A DNA stretch of 36,731 nucleotides from Micrococcales bacterium 31B. Lineage in GTDB: Bacteria; Actinomycetota; Actinomycetes; Actinomycetales; Dermabacteraceae. Below are positions 1 through 8,193 of this stretch, in pieces (the stretch's first letter is position 1; each line of letters opens with the position of its first letter). The translations under genes and the position numbers were made by a program. The notes under the pieces were generated by a model. That model saw only the letters and a list, made by a program, of their open reading frames with translations. It had not been told where the DNA came from and made no database searches. The DNA lies in NCBI GenBank assembly GCA_022803075.1, contig JAFFTF010000001.1:17422-54152 (forward strand), in the 5' to 3' direction.

Positions 1-59
1 CCCCGCCACTCGGCCCGGGCCTGCTCACGAGGGACCGGGCCGACGCGCGTCCGAGAGAT

Positions 60-102
60 ACGCGCCACGCTTTCATTCAGTGAAAATGGGCACGTGGCGC
101 GT
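60..102. promoter_or_regulatory. Nested inverted repeat upstream of pobA
   Basis: Outer 10-base arms ACGCGCCACG (60-69) and CGTGGCGCGT (93-102) are perfectly complementary. They enclose a smaller dyad, TTTCA-N5-TGAAA (71-85). The element lies 79 bases before the chosen pobA start. The inner dyad has the size of a regulator operator, and IclR-type regulators often control pobA genes. The outer arms could instead form a hairpin that ends a gene to the left of the window. The repeat is seen directly; its role is inferred. Confidence 0.5.
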
Positions 103-180
103 CGGGGCCACGCCCCTAGACTGTCGGCAATTGAGCGCGCGAGCGCCGACACCTACACCGACGCAATGGAGCGAAACCCC

Positions 181-1377
181 GTGACTCATCACCAAACCGC
201 CCCCCTCAGCACGCAGGTCACGATCATGGGCGCGGGCCCCGCGGGTCTCATGCTGTCGCACCTGCTGGCCCAGGCCGGTATCGAGTCGATCGTGCTTGAG
301 ATCCGCAGCCACCAACAGATCGCCGAGACCGTGCGCGCCGGGATCCTCGAGCACGAGACCGTGAACCTGCTCGTCGATTCGGGGGTCAGCGACCGTGTGC
401 TGCGCGAAGGCGACCGCCACGACGGCATCGAGTTGCGCTATAACGGCGAAAGCCACCGCATTGATTTTCAGACCCTGGTGGGCGAATCTGTGTGGCTTTA
501 CCCCCAGACCGACGTGTTTCTCGATCTCGCGGCCCGCCGCGAGGCCGACGGCGGAGACGTGCGCTACAGCGTCAGCGAGACCGAGGTTGACGACGTGCTG
601 GGTCGGCCACGGGTGCGATTCACGGACGCCTCGGGGCAGCGTTTCGAGATCACGAGCGATTTTCTGGTGGGCGCGGACGGCTCGCGCAGCCAGTGCCGCC
701 GACTCGTTCCCGAGGCGGAACGCACGCAGTACTTTCACGAGTACCCCTTCGCGTGGTTTGGCATTCTCGCCGAGGCACCACGCAGTTCGGACGAGCTGAT
801 CTACGCCAACTCGGAGCACGGCTTCGCCCTCATCAGCCAGCGCACCGAGACCGTGCAGCGCATGTACTTTCAATGCGACCCCACGGAGGACGCCTCGACC
901 TGGAGTGATGAGCAGATCTGGGAGCAGTTTCGACTGCGCGTCAATGGCAATGGCTTCGCCGTCAAGGAGGGGCCCGTGATCGAGAAGATGGTGCTGCCGT
1001 TCCGCAGCTTCGTGCAGGCGCCCATGCGTTACGGCAACATGTTTCTCGCCGGCGACTCGGCCCACACCGTGCCTCCCACGGGCGCCAAGGGGCTCAACCT
1101 CGCGGTGCAGGACGTCAAGGTGCTCTTCGAGGCGCTCGACGCGCACTACTCGAGCGGCACGTCGGCGCTGCTTGACGGGTACTCGGAGCGAGCCCTCGAC
1201 CGCGTGTGGAAGGCGCAGCATTTTTCGTACTGGATGACGTCGATGCTGCACCAGTTGCCCGGGGCCTCGGAGTTCGAGCGTGCTCGGCAACTGGGTGAAT
1301 TGAACTCGGTGGTGAGCTCGCGGCACGGCAGCGCCTACCTGGCCGAGGCCTACACGGGCTGGCCTGCGCGGGGCTAG
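181..1377 (+). CDS. pobA: 4-hydroxybenzoate 3-monooxygenase
   Basis: Flavoprotein that hydroxylates 4-hydroxybenzoate to protocatechuate using NAD(P)H and O2, feeding the beta-ketoadipate route. The 398-residue product matches the family length of about 390-400. The N-terminal FAD dinucleotide motif GAGPAGL is at residues 17-23, the second FAD/NADPH motif GADGSRSQ near 164, and the strongly diagnostic GDSAHTVPPTGAKGLNLA block near 291. I chose GTG at 181 because GGAG at 169-172 is well spaced before it. ATG 166 and GTG 94 are in frame but lack a ribosome binding site. A broken IclR-type regulator follows in the same direction, four bases after the stop, suggesting the normal control of this gene has been lost. 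No protocatechuate dioxygenase genes are in the window. The reading frame shows no lesions. Confidence 0.93.
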   Translation: MTHHQTAPLSTQVTIMGAGPAGLMLSHLLAQAGIESIVLEIRSHQQIAETVRAGILEHETVNLLVDSGVSDRVLREGDRHDGIELRYNGESHRIDFQTLVGESVWLYPQTDVFLDLAARREADGGDVRYSVSETEVDDVLGRPRVRFTDASGQRFEITSDFLVGADGSRSQCRRLVPEAERTQYFHEYPFAWFGILAEAPRSSDELIYANSEHGFALISQRTETVQRMYFQCDPTEDASTWSDEQIWEQFRLRVNGNGFAVKEGPVIEKMVLPFRSFVQAPMRYGNMFLAGDSAHTVPPTGAKGLNLAVQDVKVLFEALDAHYSSGTSALLDGYSERALDRVWKAQHFSYWMTSMLHQLPGASEFERARQLGELNSVVSSRHGSAYLAEAYTGWPARG

Positions 1378-1380
1378 GCC

Positions 1381-2215
1381 ATGCCTCGTAGCCAGGCCGC
1401 GTCGGGCACGTCAGTCACCTCGCGCGCTCAGCGTGCTGGGCGTTTTTGATGCCCAGCACGCGAGCCTCACCCTCTCGGAGATCGCTCGCCGCAGCGGCCT
1501 GCCTCTCGCGACGTGTCACCGGCTCGTCGCCGAACTCGTGACGTGGGGCGCTTTGCAGCGGGGGGCCTCGCAGCGATAAGTGATCGGGCACCGCGTCTGG
1601 TCGCTGGGGTTGCTCGCGCCCGTGCAGCGTCCGTTGCGATCTGTCGCGGCGCCCTACATGCAGGATGTTCTTTTCGCGACGCGTCACGTCGTGAATCTCT
1701 TCGCGCTCGAAGGCACGCGCGCCGCGCTGCTCGAACGCATGGCGGGCACCGCCGTGGATCGGCCCGTGGCCCGGGTCGGCGAACGTATGTACCTGCACAC
1801 CAGCGCGGGCGGAAAGGTGTTGCTCGCGTACTCCGACGGCGGCCTATTCGAACGGGTGATTGCCGATCTGCCGCGCGAAACACGCCACTCCATCACGGAG
1901 CCAGGGCGGCTGCACGCGGAACTCGTCGCGGTGCGCGAGAACGGGTTCGCCACCTCGAGCGAGGAGCACGCACTCGGCACCTCGGGCCTGGCCGTGCCCG
2001 TCGCCGACGCCGGCGGCCGCATCATCGCGGCCCTCGGCATCGTTATCATCGGCACCCCCCGCGACTCAGAGCGGGTCGTGCCCGCCCTGCAGGTCGCGGC
2101 AGCGGGAATCTCGCGGGAACTGGCCCCCGCGCGTCCGACTCGACCGCCGGGGCCTAAGCGAGCCGCGCCGCGGTGCGCGACAACGCGAACACCTGACCCG
2201 GTTGCGCGACCGTGA
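1381..2215 (+). pseudogene. IclR-family transcriptional regulator, frameshifted and interrupted
   Basis: The translated pieces give a classic IclR protein: an N-terminal winged helix (LSEIARRSGLPLATCHRLVAEL), then VIGHRVWSLGLLAPVQ and a C-terminal effector domain (RMYLHTSAGGKVLLAY ... LAVPVADAGGRIIAALGIVI). Two lesions are visible. The ATG at 1381 is out of frame with the helix-turn-helix, and a two-base loss in the CGCGCG run near 1421-1427 explains this. An in-frame TAA lies at 1577-1579, exactly where the family has a conserved Tyr before the V/S-I-G motif (TAC to TAA). The C-terminal half could only be made by internal initiation at GTG 1580, without a DNA-binding domain. The frame also runs about 60 bases into the end of the convergent hydrolase gene. 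It is the likely former regulator of pobA or of the hydrolase/transporter pair. Confidence 0.85.
1431..1461. terminator. Strong hairpin 54 bases after pobA
   Basis: Arms GCGTGCTGGGC (1431-1441) and GCCCAGCACGC (1451-1461) are perfectly complementary over 11 bases with a 9-base loop containing TTTTT. There is no T-tract after the stem. The sequence also encodes the start of the IclR helix-turn-helix, so it may be coincidental coding sequence, but at this position it could attenuate read-through from pobA. Confidence 0.4.
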
Positions 2216-2897
2216 CGGTGCCCGCATACTCGCGGCTTGCCTGATTGGCCCATTCGGCGTCGGTTGCGACCCCCGCGAGGTGCGAGAGCACGAGGTGGGG
2301 CATGCCCGCACGGGCCGCCACCCGCCCCGCACCTGTCGGCGTGGTGTGCGATTGAGCCTGATGGCGCACGAACTCGGGGGCAAAGTCGTTGGCCTCGTAG
2401 AACGCGAGGTTGACGGCCTCGTGAATAAGCAAGTCGGCACCGCGCGCGAGGGTCACGAGATTCTCGCACTCGGCGGTGTCTCCCTACAGCACGACCGCGC
2501 CGTGCGCGCTGTCGATGCGGAACGCGAAGGCGGGGAACACCGGGGGATGCGCGACGAGGGTCGCGGTCACGGTGATGCGTTCGTCGCGGTACACCTCGAA
2601 CGGCTGCATCGCAGGGGTGTGATGACCGGAAGCGACCCGGGCCACCGTCTCGGGCAGTGCGATGTCGTCGGCGCGCACGAGTTCGCGCAGGCCGGCCGTG
2701 TGCGCGGCGCGCGTGACACCTAGGCCGAAATCTACCAAGTAATGAACGCCGTCGACCTCGATAGCGGTCGCGATACCAGGTCGGTCGCTGCGAATAGCGG
2801 GGCCCGCCGCAGTGCCCAGGGTGAGCACGCGCATACCTGACCCAGCGGCGTCCTGGTCGGTACGGGCCGGGGTACGGGCGGTGGAGGTGGTAGTCAT
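2154..2897 (-). pseudogene. Metallo-beta-lactamase-fold hydrolase, active site deleted and interrupted
   Basis: Read from ATG 2897, the protein starts like an MBL-fold hydrolase (RVLTLGTAAGP ... GVHYLVDFGLGVTRAAHTAGL) and ends like one (DTAECENLVTLARGADLLIHEA, then HTTPTGAGRVAARAG and LVLSHL). Two lesions are visible. After VTRAAHTAGL the sequence jumps straight to RELVRADDIALPE, and the segment that should carry the HxHxDH zinc motif is absent, giving 247 codons instead of roughly 320-330. An in-frame TAG at 2484-2486 replaces the Ser of the VVLSGDT motif (TCG to TAG). The gene is divergent from the MFS transporter and convergent with the IclR remnant. I judge it non-functional. Confidence 0.85.
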
Positions 2898-3073
2898 GGG
2901 GAGCCAATCGTGAGGGCGGCGCGCCGCGGCGGGTTTCGGACCAGCATGCCTGGAGCCACCCGGCGGGCGGCAGCCACACCTTCTATTTGAATGGAAACCT
3001 CTCGTTGTAGTCCCGCGAGCCCACCCCTAGGGTCTCTGTGACGCTGCCATGGCGGCAGCGCCTCCAACTATGT

Positions 3074-3078
3074 GGGAG
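3074..3078 (+). promoter_or_regulatory. Ribosome binding site fixing the MFS start
   Basis: GGGAG lies six bases before ATG 3085 and selects it over an upstream in-frame ATG at 3049, which has no such site. Confidence 0.6.
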
Positions 3079-3084
3079 TTTTCC

Positions 3085-4566
3085 ATGTCTCAGATTCATG
3101 TGGAGGCTGTGACGATCCCGGGTGAAGATGCCCGCGATCCGCGCTTCTGGACCGCAACGAAGCGGAACCGCTACGCCTGGACCATCACCGTGATGATGTT
3201 GCTGCACATGATGCTCAGCTGGGCCGATAAGGCCGTGCTTGGCCTCGCGGCCATGCCCATCATGAGGGACCTCAACATCACGCCAGAACAGTTCGGCCTC
3301 GTCGGCAGCGGCATGTTCTTGACGTTTGGCCTCGCCCAACTTTTCGCAGCACCCATTGCCAACCGCCTCCCGACTCGGTGGATCTTGCTCGTCTTGTGCC
3401 TCATGTGGTCGGTAGCGCAGGTGCCCATTCTGCTGTTCGCAACCTTGCCAGCCCTGTGGCTGAGCCGCTTGTTGCTCGGCGCCGGCGAAGGTCCCCTCGC
3501 CCCCGTCATGATGCACGGCCTGTTCAAATGGTTCCCCGCGAAGCGCGGCGCGCTGCCCACCTCGATCGCGTCCGCGGGCGTCACTCTCGGTACCGTGGCA
3601 TTCGCGCCAGTCCTCATGTGGATGATCACGACCTTCGGATGGCGATCAGCCTTTATCGCCGTTGCCGTCATCGGTGTCGTGTGGTCAATCATGTGGCTGA
3701 TCATCGGCAAAGAAGGCCCCTACACGTCGCGCCAAGCCTAACTCGACATGCTGGAGCGTGACCAGGGCGTCCGGGTCGAGACGGGCCCCGCACCCCGGGC
3801 CGCACTCGAACCCCGCCTGTCGTACTGGCGCATCATGAGCCGCCCCAGTTTCTATGTCGCGGGGCTCACCGCCTTCTTTGGCTATTGGACCTTCACCCTG
3901 GCCATCGCGTGGGCACCCGCATACTTCGAGAAGGGGCTCGGCTTCTCTACCCAGGCCGCGGGCAGTTTGATTGTGCTGCCCTCCGCGTGGGGTGCGATCT
4001 GCACCATCGGACTCTGCACACTCGCTCAGCGTCTCGTGTTGCGCGGCGTCGACAGCCGCTACGCACTGGGTTGGATGCTCGGTGCCACGGCCGCCTTCAC
4101 GGGTCTGACTCTGCTGCTCGCGACCCTCGACCTGCCCATGGCCCTTAAGATCACGCTGCTGACGTTCGGCTTCGGTACGGCTCCCGCCCTGTTCGCGCTC
4201 AGCCGTCTGGTGGTGGTCGAGCTGACGACGGTGGCGCGGCGCGGCGCGGTACTCAGTTACTCAAACGCCATTCTCACGACCGGTGGCGTGTTCGCTCCCG
4301 CCGTCGCAGGGTTCTTGATCGGCGGTGCGTCGTCCGAGATCGCGGGCTACAACCTCTCGTTTGTCGTCACGGCCGTGCTCGCCCTCGCTCATACCCGCGT
4401 TCGCGCTCGTAAGCACGTAAGGCGAGGGCGCTGCGCACATGGGCCTCTGTCTCGTCGTCGAGAGCTTCGCTCAGGTCTTTGTCGGCGCTCGCCGAAACCA
4501 GAAAGTACAGGGCCGAGAACAGGCCGAGGAACACCGCGACGCGCACTCCCTCGCTATAGATGGTGA
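3085..4566 (+). pseudogene. ACS-family MFS transporter, interrupted and 3'-truncated
   Basis: The two halves together resemble an anion:cation symporter-type major facilitator, a family that imports organic and aromatic acids. The first half (218 codons) has TM1 with SWADKAVLGLAAMPIM and the loop-2/3 region typical of ACS proteins. The second half restarts at LDMLERDQG in the central cytoplasmic loop and carries about five further helices. Lesions: an in-frame TAA at 3739-3741 in the central loop, and an abrupt loss of family-like sequence in the middle of the last helix (FVVTAVLALA, about 4385). After that point the frame merely reads the antisense of the convergent gene until 4566. By position next to pobA it may once have imported an aromatic acid; that is an inference. 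Confidence 0.8.
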
Positions 4567-5554
4567 AGGTGCTGCCGAGGACCGTCGCCTGGGTGATCAC
4601 CGTTGGTTCGCTGCCGAGCCAGGCGCTCGCCGTCTCGGGAGTGATGGCCAAGTAACCAAACACCGTGAAGAAGATGGTGACCACTACGGTCACCAGCAGC
4701 GCGACCAACACACGGCCCATCACTGCGACAACTCGCACGTTGAACCGCTCTATCCACGTCAGTTCTTCGTGCCTCAGCATCTCGGGCCGCAGGCGTTCGA
4801 ATTGGTACGCCTGGCCCTGAGCGACGTTGGTGCGGCGCATGGCCAGCCACGCGCGCACCTGCAGGCCGAAACGAACGCCGCTCGTGCGGCGGCGTTCGCG
4901 CAGCGTGGGGAGGGCGGCGCCCAGCTCATGGAGGCTGCCAAAGTGGCCCGCGGCGTCCGTGCTGAATCGCGCGCGACGGATCACGAACCCGAGAATCAAC
5001 CCCCCAAACAGCAAGAGGGCGAGCGTGAAGTTCGCGGCCGGCAGGCGGCCCACCGACTGCCAGGTCTCGGCGGCGAGAAAGAAGAAGAAGACCGCGATCA
5101 GTAGGAGCGGCAAAATGGCGACGAATCTGCCCTGCTCCTTGTACGCGATGCGCACGAACCAGCGCAGCGAAAACAGCAGCATACGCCCCACCGCGAGGAT
5201 GGAGAGGGCGATGGACGCGGCGATCACAACAACCGAGACCCAGGCGGGTATCGGCACGAGGTAGATCAGCTGCGTGAAGACCTCCACGTTCAGGCGACCC
5301 TCGTGTTCCACGATGAGACCCTGCTCGAGGAGGGTCGCGTACCGGTCAATAACGGCCAGAAAGAGAAAAGCCGAGAGGGTGAGGTTGAGCGTGACGTACC
5401 ATCCCACGGCGCCGAGCAGCAGGGGCACGCCGCGACGAGCCCAGTGCGAGGGGCGGGCGTAACCGTCGACGAAGGCCGGAAACCCGTTGTGGTGCAGCCA
5501 CTTTTCGCTCAGTGAGTAGGGCCTGCGCCAGCGGGGGCGAGAGGGTGCGGGCAT
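4367..5554 (-). CDS. Six-helix integral membrane protein of unknown function
   Basis: I do not recognise a named family. The 395-residue product has a basic N-terminus and about six predicted membrane helices. Four are in the first half (VPLLLGAVGWYVTLNLTL; VSVVVIAASIALSILAV; AILPLLLIAVFFFFLAA; FTLALLLFGGLILGFVI). A soluble Arg-rich stretch of roughly 90 residues follows, then two more helices (VALLVTVVVTIFFTVFGYLAI; VRVAVFLGLFSALYFLV). The C-terminus is charged and Arg/Glu-rich. Its start is 8 bases after the EamA stop, so the two are probably co-transcribed. Its 3' end overlaps the tail of the decayed MFS gene, and the last ten or so residues may come from the deletion joint there. Confidence 0.7.
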   Translation of the reverse strand: MPAPSRPRWRRPYSLSEKWLHHNGFPAFVDGYARPSHWARRGVPLLLGAVGWYVTLNLTLSAFLFLAVIDRYATLLEQGLIVEHEGRLNVEVFTQLIYLVPIPAWVSVVVIAASIALSILAVGRMLLFSLRWFVRIAYKEQGRFVAILPLLLIAVFFFFLAAETWQSVGRLPAANFTLALLLFGGLILGFVIRRARFSTDAAGHFGSLHELGAALPTLRERRRTSGVRFGLQVRAWLAMRRTNVAQGQAYQFERLRPEMLRHEELTWIERFNVRVVAVMGRVLVALLVTVVVTIFFTVFGYLAITPETASAWLGSEPTVITQATVLGSTFTIYSEGVRVAVFLGLFSALYFLVSASADKDLSEALDDETEAHVRSALALRAYERERGYERGRARP

Positions 5555-5562
5555 ACACCCAA

Positions 5563-6516
5563 TTATGCAGACTTTGCCGTGAAGGTGGCTCCCGCACTGG
5601 CCACCACGACGAGCACCATCGCACCGGCGGCGAGCAGGGTCATGTGCTGCGCCAGCAGGAGTGCGCCCATGAGGCTCGCGAGGGCCGGTTCGAGGGGCAG
5701 CAGCAGGCTGAAGGTCTGCTTCGGCAGGATGCTGAGGGTCTTGATTTCAAGGGCGAAGGGAATCACGGCGGCGAGCAGGGCCACGCCGAGACCCGCGGCG
5801 AGCAGCCCCCATGAGGGCGGTGCCTGCAGGATGCCGACGAGGCCGAACGGCAGCAGCACGATTGCGGCACACAGGTACACCCCGACGAGTCCGCCGCGCG
5901 GCGGTTCGCGGCGTGAATAGCGCGAGCCCGTGATGATGTAGAGCGCCCAGAAGGCGCCCGCGCCGAGGGCCGCGAGCACGCCGATGGGGTCGAGGCTGGA
6001 GCCCTCGAGCCCGTGTGAGGTGAGGCTGAGCAGGGCGACGCCGGAGAGGCCGAGCACGACCCAGACGTAGTCGAGCGCGCGCCGCGCCGAAAACAGGGCC
6101 AGCGCGAGTGGACCCGCGAACTCTATGGTGACGGCGACGCCGAGGGGAATCCGCGCGATGGCCTCGTAGAAGAGTCCGTTCATGAGGGCGAGGCTCACGC
6201 CGAGCATGGCCATGTTCTTCCATTGTGCCCGGCTCCAGCGGTGCATCTGGGGTCGCATGACGGCCGCGAGGATCAGGCCCGCGAGGCCGAGGCGCAGCAG
6301 GGAGGTGCCGAGAGCACCCGCCTGATCGAACAGGGTCGAGGCGAGCGCGTTACCGAATTGCAGGCTCACCATCGCCGTGATGAGCAGGGCAACGGGGAAC
6401 ACGATGCTATTGCGCGTGCGGCGCGAGAGGCCGAACAGGGCAGCGCCAGAGCGCGTGTCGCCGGCGCGGCGCACGAAGCCCGAAACGCGGCGGTGGGGGG
6501 CGGAGGTCGAGGTCAC
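5563..6516 (-). CDS. EamA-family (DMT) exporter, RhtA-like
   Basis: A drug/metabolite-superfamily exporter of 317 residues with two EamA repeats and about ten helices. Typical sequence includes LLRLGLAGLILAAVMRP, NGLFYEAIARIPLGVAVTIEFAGPLALALF in the first repeat and IPFALEIKTLSILPKQTFSLLLPLEPALASLMGALLL in the second. The IPLGVAVTIEF and LEPALASL stretches are characteristic of the RhtA threonine/homoserine exporter branch. Starts are ambiguous: TTG 6537 and GTG 6516 are both in frame with no clear ribosome binding site, and I prefer GTG 6516. The gene is divergent from a LysR regulator 91 bases away, which probably controls it in response to the exported amino acid or analogue. Confidence 0.85.
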   Translation of the reverse strand: MTSTSAPHRRVSGFVRRAGDTRSGAALFGLSRRTRNSIVFPVALLITAMVSLQFGNALASTLFDQAGALGTSLLRLGLAGLILAAVMRPQMHRWSRAQWKNMAMLGVSLALMNGLFYEAIARIPLGVAVTIEFAGPLALALFSARRALDYVWVVLGLSGVALLSLTSHGLEGSSLDPIGVLAALGAGAFWALYIITGSRYSRREPPRGGLVGVYLCAAIVLLPFGLVGILQAPPSWGLLAAGLGVALLAAVIPFALEIKTLSILPKQTFSLLLPLEPALASLMGALLLAQHMTLLAAGAMVLVVVASAGATFTAKSA

Positions 6517-6607
6517 CCATGCATCATGGCATGTCAAATATTGATGCGTCTATCTAACATTTCTTGTAATAATGACTAAGAATCACTAAACATCCTAAGG
6601 GCTACAC

Positions 6608-7582
6608 ATGCTGGACCTACACCGCCTGCGCTTGCTGCGCGACCTCAGCCAACTGGGCACCATTTCTTCGGTCGCGGCATCCCTCGGATACACCGCGTCG
6701 GCCGTTTCGCAGCACCTCGCTACCCTCGAAAAGGAGGTCGGTATCAAGTTGCTGGAACCGCACGGCCGGCGCGTCCGCCTGACCCCGCAGGGCGAGATTT
6801 TGGTGCGGCACGCCGAGGGCATCCTGGCCTCGGTGGAGGCCGCCGAGGCCGAGCTGCAATCGTCTCAAGACGAGGTCGTAGGCACTTTTCGGCTCGCGTG
6901 CTTTCAGTCTGCCGCGATGGCTCTCGTGCCGGACGCCGTCAAGTTTTTGCACGACCGCCACCCGCGCTTGCGGCTCGAGTTTGCCGCGATCGAGTGCCTC
7001 GAAGCGCTTGAGGCGGTACAGTCGCGAGAATTCGACATCGTGATCGTCGAGGACCTGCCCGGCGGCGCCATGCCGCGGCCCGCGGGGTTGCAGTTTTCGC
7101 GCATCATGCAAGACGAGTTGGTGATCGCCGTGGGGCCGCTCGAAGCCGACGACCCGACCGACCGTGCCGTGAGTGCCGTGAGTGCCGTGAGTACCGTGAG
7201 TACTGAGCGTCTGGCCGCGGCACGCTGGGTGCTCGAGCCCGAGGGCACCCTGTCGCGGGCCTCGACGATCGACCTGTGCCGTGACCTGGGCTTTGAGCCC
7301 GATGCCCCGTTCGAGTCGACCGACATGATGATGCATATGCGACTATTCGCAACGGGTCAGGCCGTGGGCATCTTGCCGCGACTTGCGCTCATGCACTCGC
7401 AGGTGCCGCTGCGGGTGGCCTCGTTCCCGGGTGGCCCATTGATGCGCACCATCTATGCGGCGACGCGCGCGGGTTCGCTGTTGCACCCCGCGATTGCCTC
7501 GACCATCGACGCCCTACGTTTGGCCGCCGCGGGTTTGGGCATGGACGCTCCGGCGGCCCGTCGGCAGGGCGCACCCGAGTAA
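6608..7582 (+). CDS. LysR-family transcriptional regulator
   Basis: 324-residue LysR-type regulator. The N-terminal winged helix covers residues 1-60 (LRDLSQLGTISSVAASLGYTASAVSQHLATLEKEVG), followed by the linker helix and a substrate-binding domain. AAGG at 6597-6600 precedes ATG 6608. The divergent EamA exporter is the probable target. Within the effector domain, near residues 186-199, a 9-base tandem repeat inserts a repeated Ala-Val-Ser stretch that is not expected in the family. The frame is intact and the gene looks functional. Confidence 0.87.
   Translation: MLDLHRLRLLRDLSQLGTISSVAASLGYTASAVSQHLATLEKEVGIKLLEPHGRRVRLTPQGEILVRHAEGILASVEAAEAELQSSQDEVVGTFRLACFQSAAMALVPDAVKFLHDRHPRLRLEFAAIECLEALEAVQSREFDIVIVEDLPGGAMPRPAGLQFSRIMQDELVIAVGPLEADDPTDRAVSAVSAVSTVSTERLAAARWVLEPEGTLSRASTIDLCRDLGFEPDAPFESTDMMMHMRLFATGQAVGILPRLALMHSQVPLRVASFPGGPLMRTIYAATRAGSLLHPAIASTIDALRLAAAGLGMDAPAARRQGAPE
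7164..7204 (+). repeat. 9-bp tandem repeat inside the LysR gene
   Basis: Units GTGCCGTGA at 7164, 7173 and 7182, then GTACCGTGA at 7191 and a partial fifth copy. The repeat encodes (Ala-Val-Ser)n. The unit length is a multiple of three, so copy-number change would keep the frame. Confidence 0.9.
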
Positions 7583-7729
7583 CCACGGTGCCGATTGGGG
7601 CCAGCCTCGATTTCGATCGGCGCGCCAGGAGTGGTGCCGTACACCGGGCTCCGAGGGCCACGAGTTTGTGTGGCCTACCAATCCACCTGGGCCGGCCGAC
7701 GCCCTCGTGGGCATGCGACATGATGAGGT

Positions 7730-8133
7730 GGAGGTTCGACCCAGTGCGAACCCCGACCGGCTGCGTGGTCTCGGGTTTCGTCTGGAAAGACGTCAACATC
7801 AGCAGTTTCATGGAGGCTGACGAGCGGAAGGTGGGCTACAACCTCGAGCGCATGGACGCTGGCTGGCGTCAGAACACCGGCGTCACTGGTGATTTCTGCG
7901 CGGTTGCGGTGTTTGACCTGCTCCTCGCCGGTTCGCCGGTGGCATCGGGTCGGCTCGCCCAGGGCGATGGGTTCATCGTTGCTCCCAGCGCGGATGGTGC
8001 GGTGGCGAGCGTCCAAGTGCGGTACGTGAACGCTCACGGGGCCGCCATCGGCAACATGGTGAACCAGCATTCGAGCGCTTCGGCAGCACGCGCTAGCCGC
8101 GCACTGCGTGCAACGAAGCGCACGGAAACACAA
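7730..8133 (+). pseudogene. Degenerate fragment of a SdrD-B-like surface protein
   Basis: An open frame here translates to pieces that match, in order, the surface protein encoded on the other strand at 8194-10587. CVVSGFVWKDVN matches CTVSGYVWKDAN. The text then jumps from an EEKV-like site to YNLERMDAGWRQ (counterpart MNLERVDAGLRQ), then to FDLLLAGSPVASG ... GDGFIVAPSADG (counterpart FDLLGTGSGVASG ... GDGFLVRPNADG), and ends with a weakly similar Ala-rich tail. The segments between these blocks are missing, so it has suffered in-frame internal deletions. No signal peptide or start with a ribosome binding site exists upstream. It is a decayed paralogue in inverted orientation to the larger copy. 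The open frame extends from about 7588 to 8199, but the outer parts show no similarity. Confidence 0.75.
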
Positions 8134-8175
8134 AGGGGTGCCGACCCCGGGAGAACTCCCGAGGGCGGCACCCTT
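8134..8175. terminator. Bidirectional hairpin between the two surface-protein copies
   Basis: Outer arms GGGTGCCG (8136-8143) and CGGCACCC (8166-8173), and inner arms CGGGAG (8048+100, i.e. 8148-8153) and CTCCCG (8156-8161) around an AA loop, form a long GC-rich hairpin with small bulges. It sits between the convergent ends of the fragment and the full copy and fits a shared terminator. Confidence 0.65.
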
Positions 8176-8193
8176 CGCGTTTCGCTTACTGCT

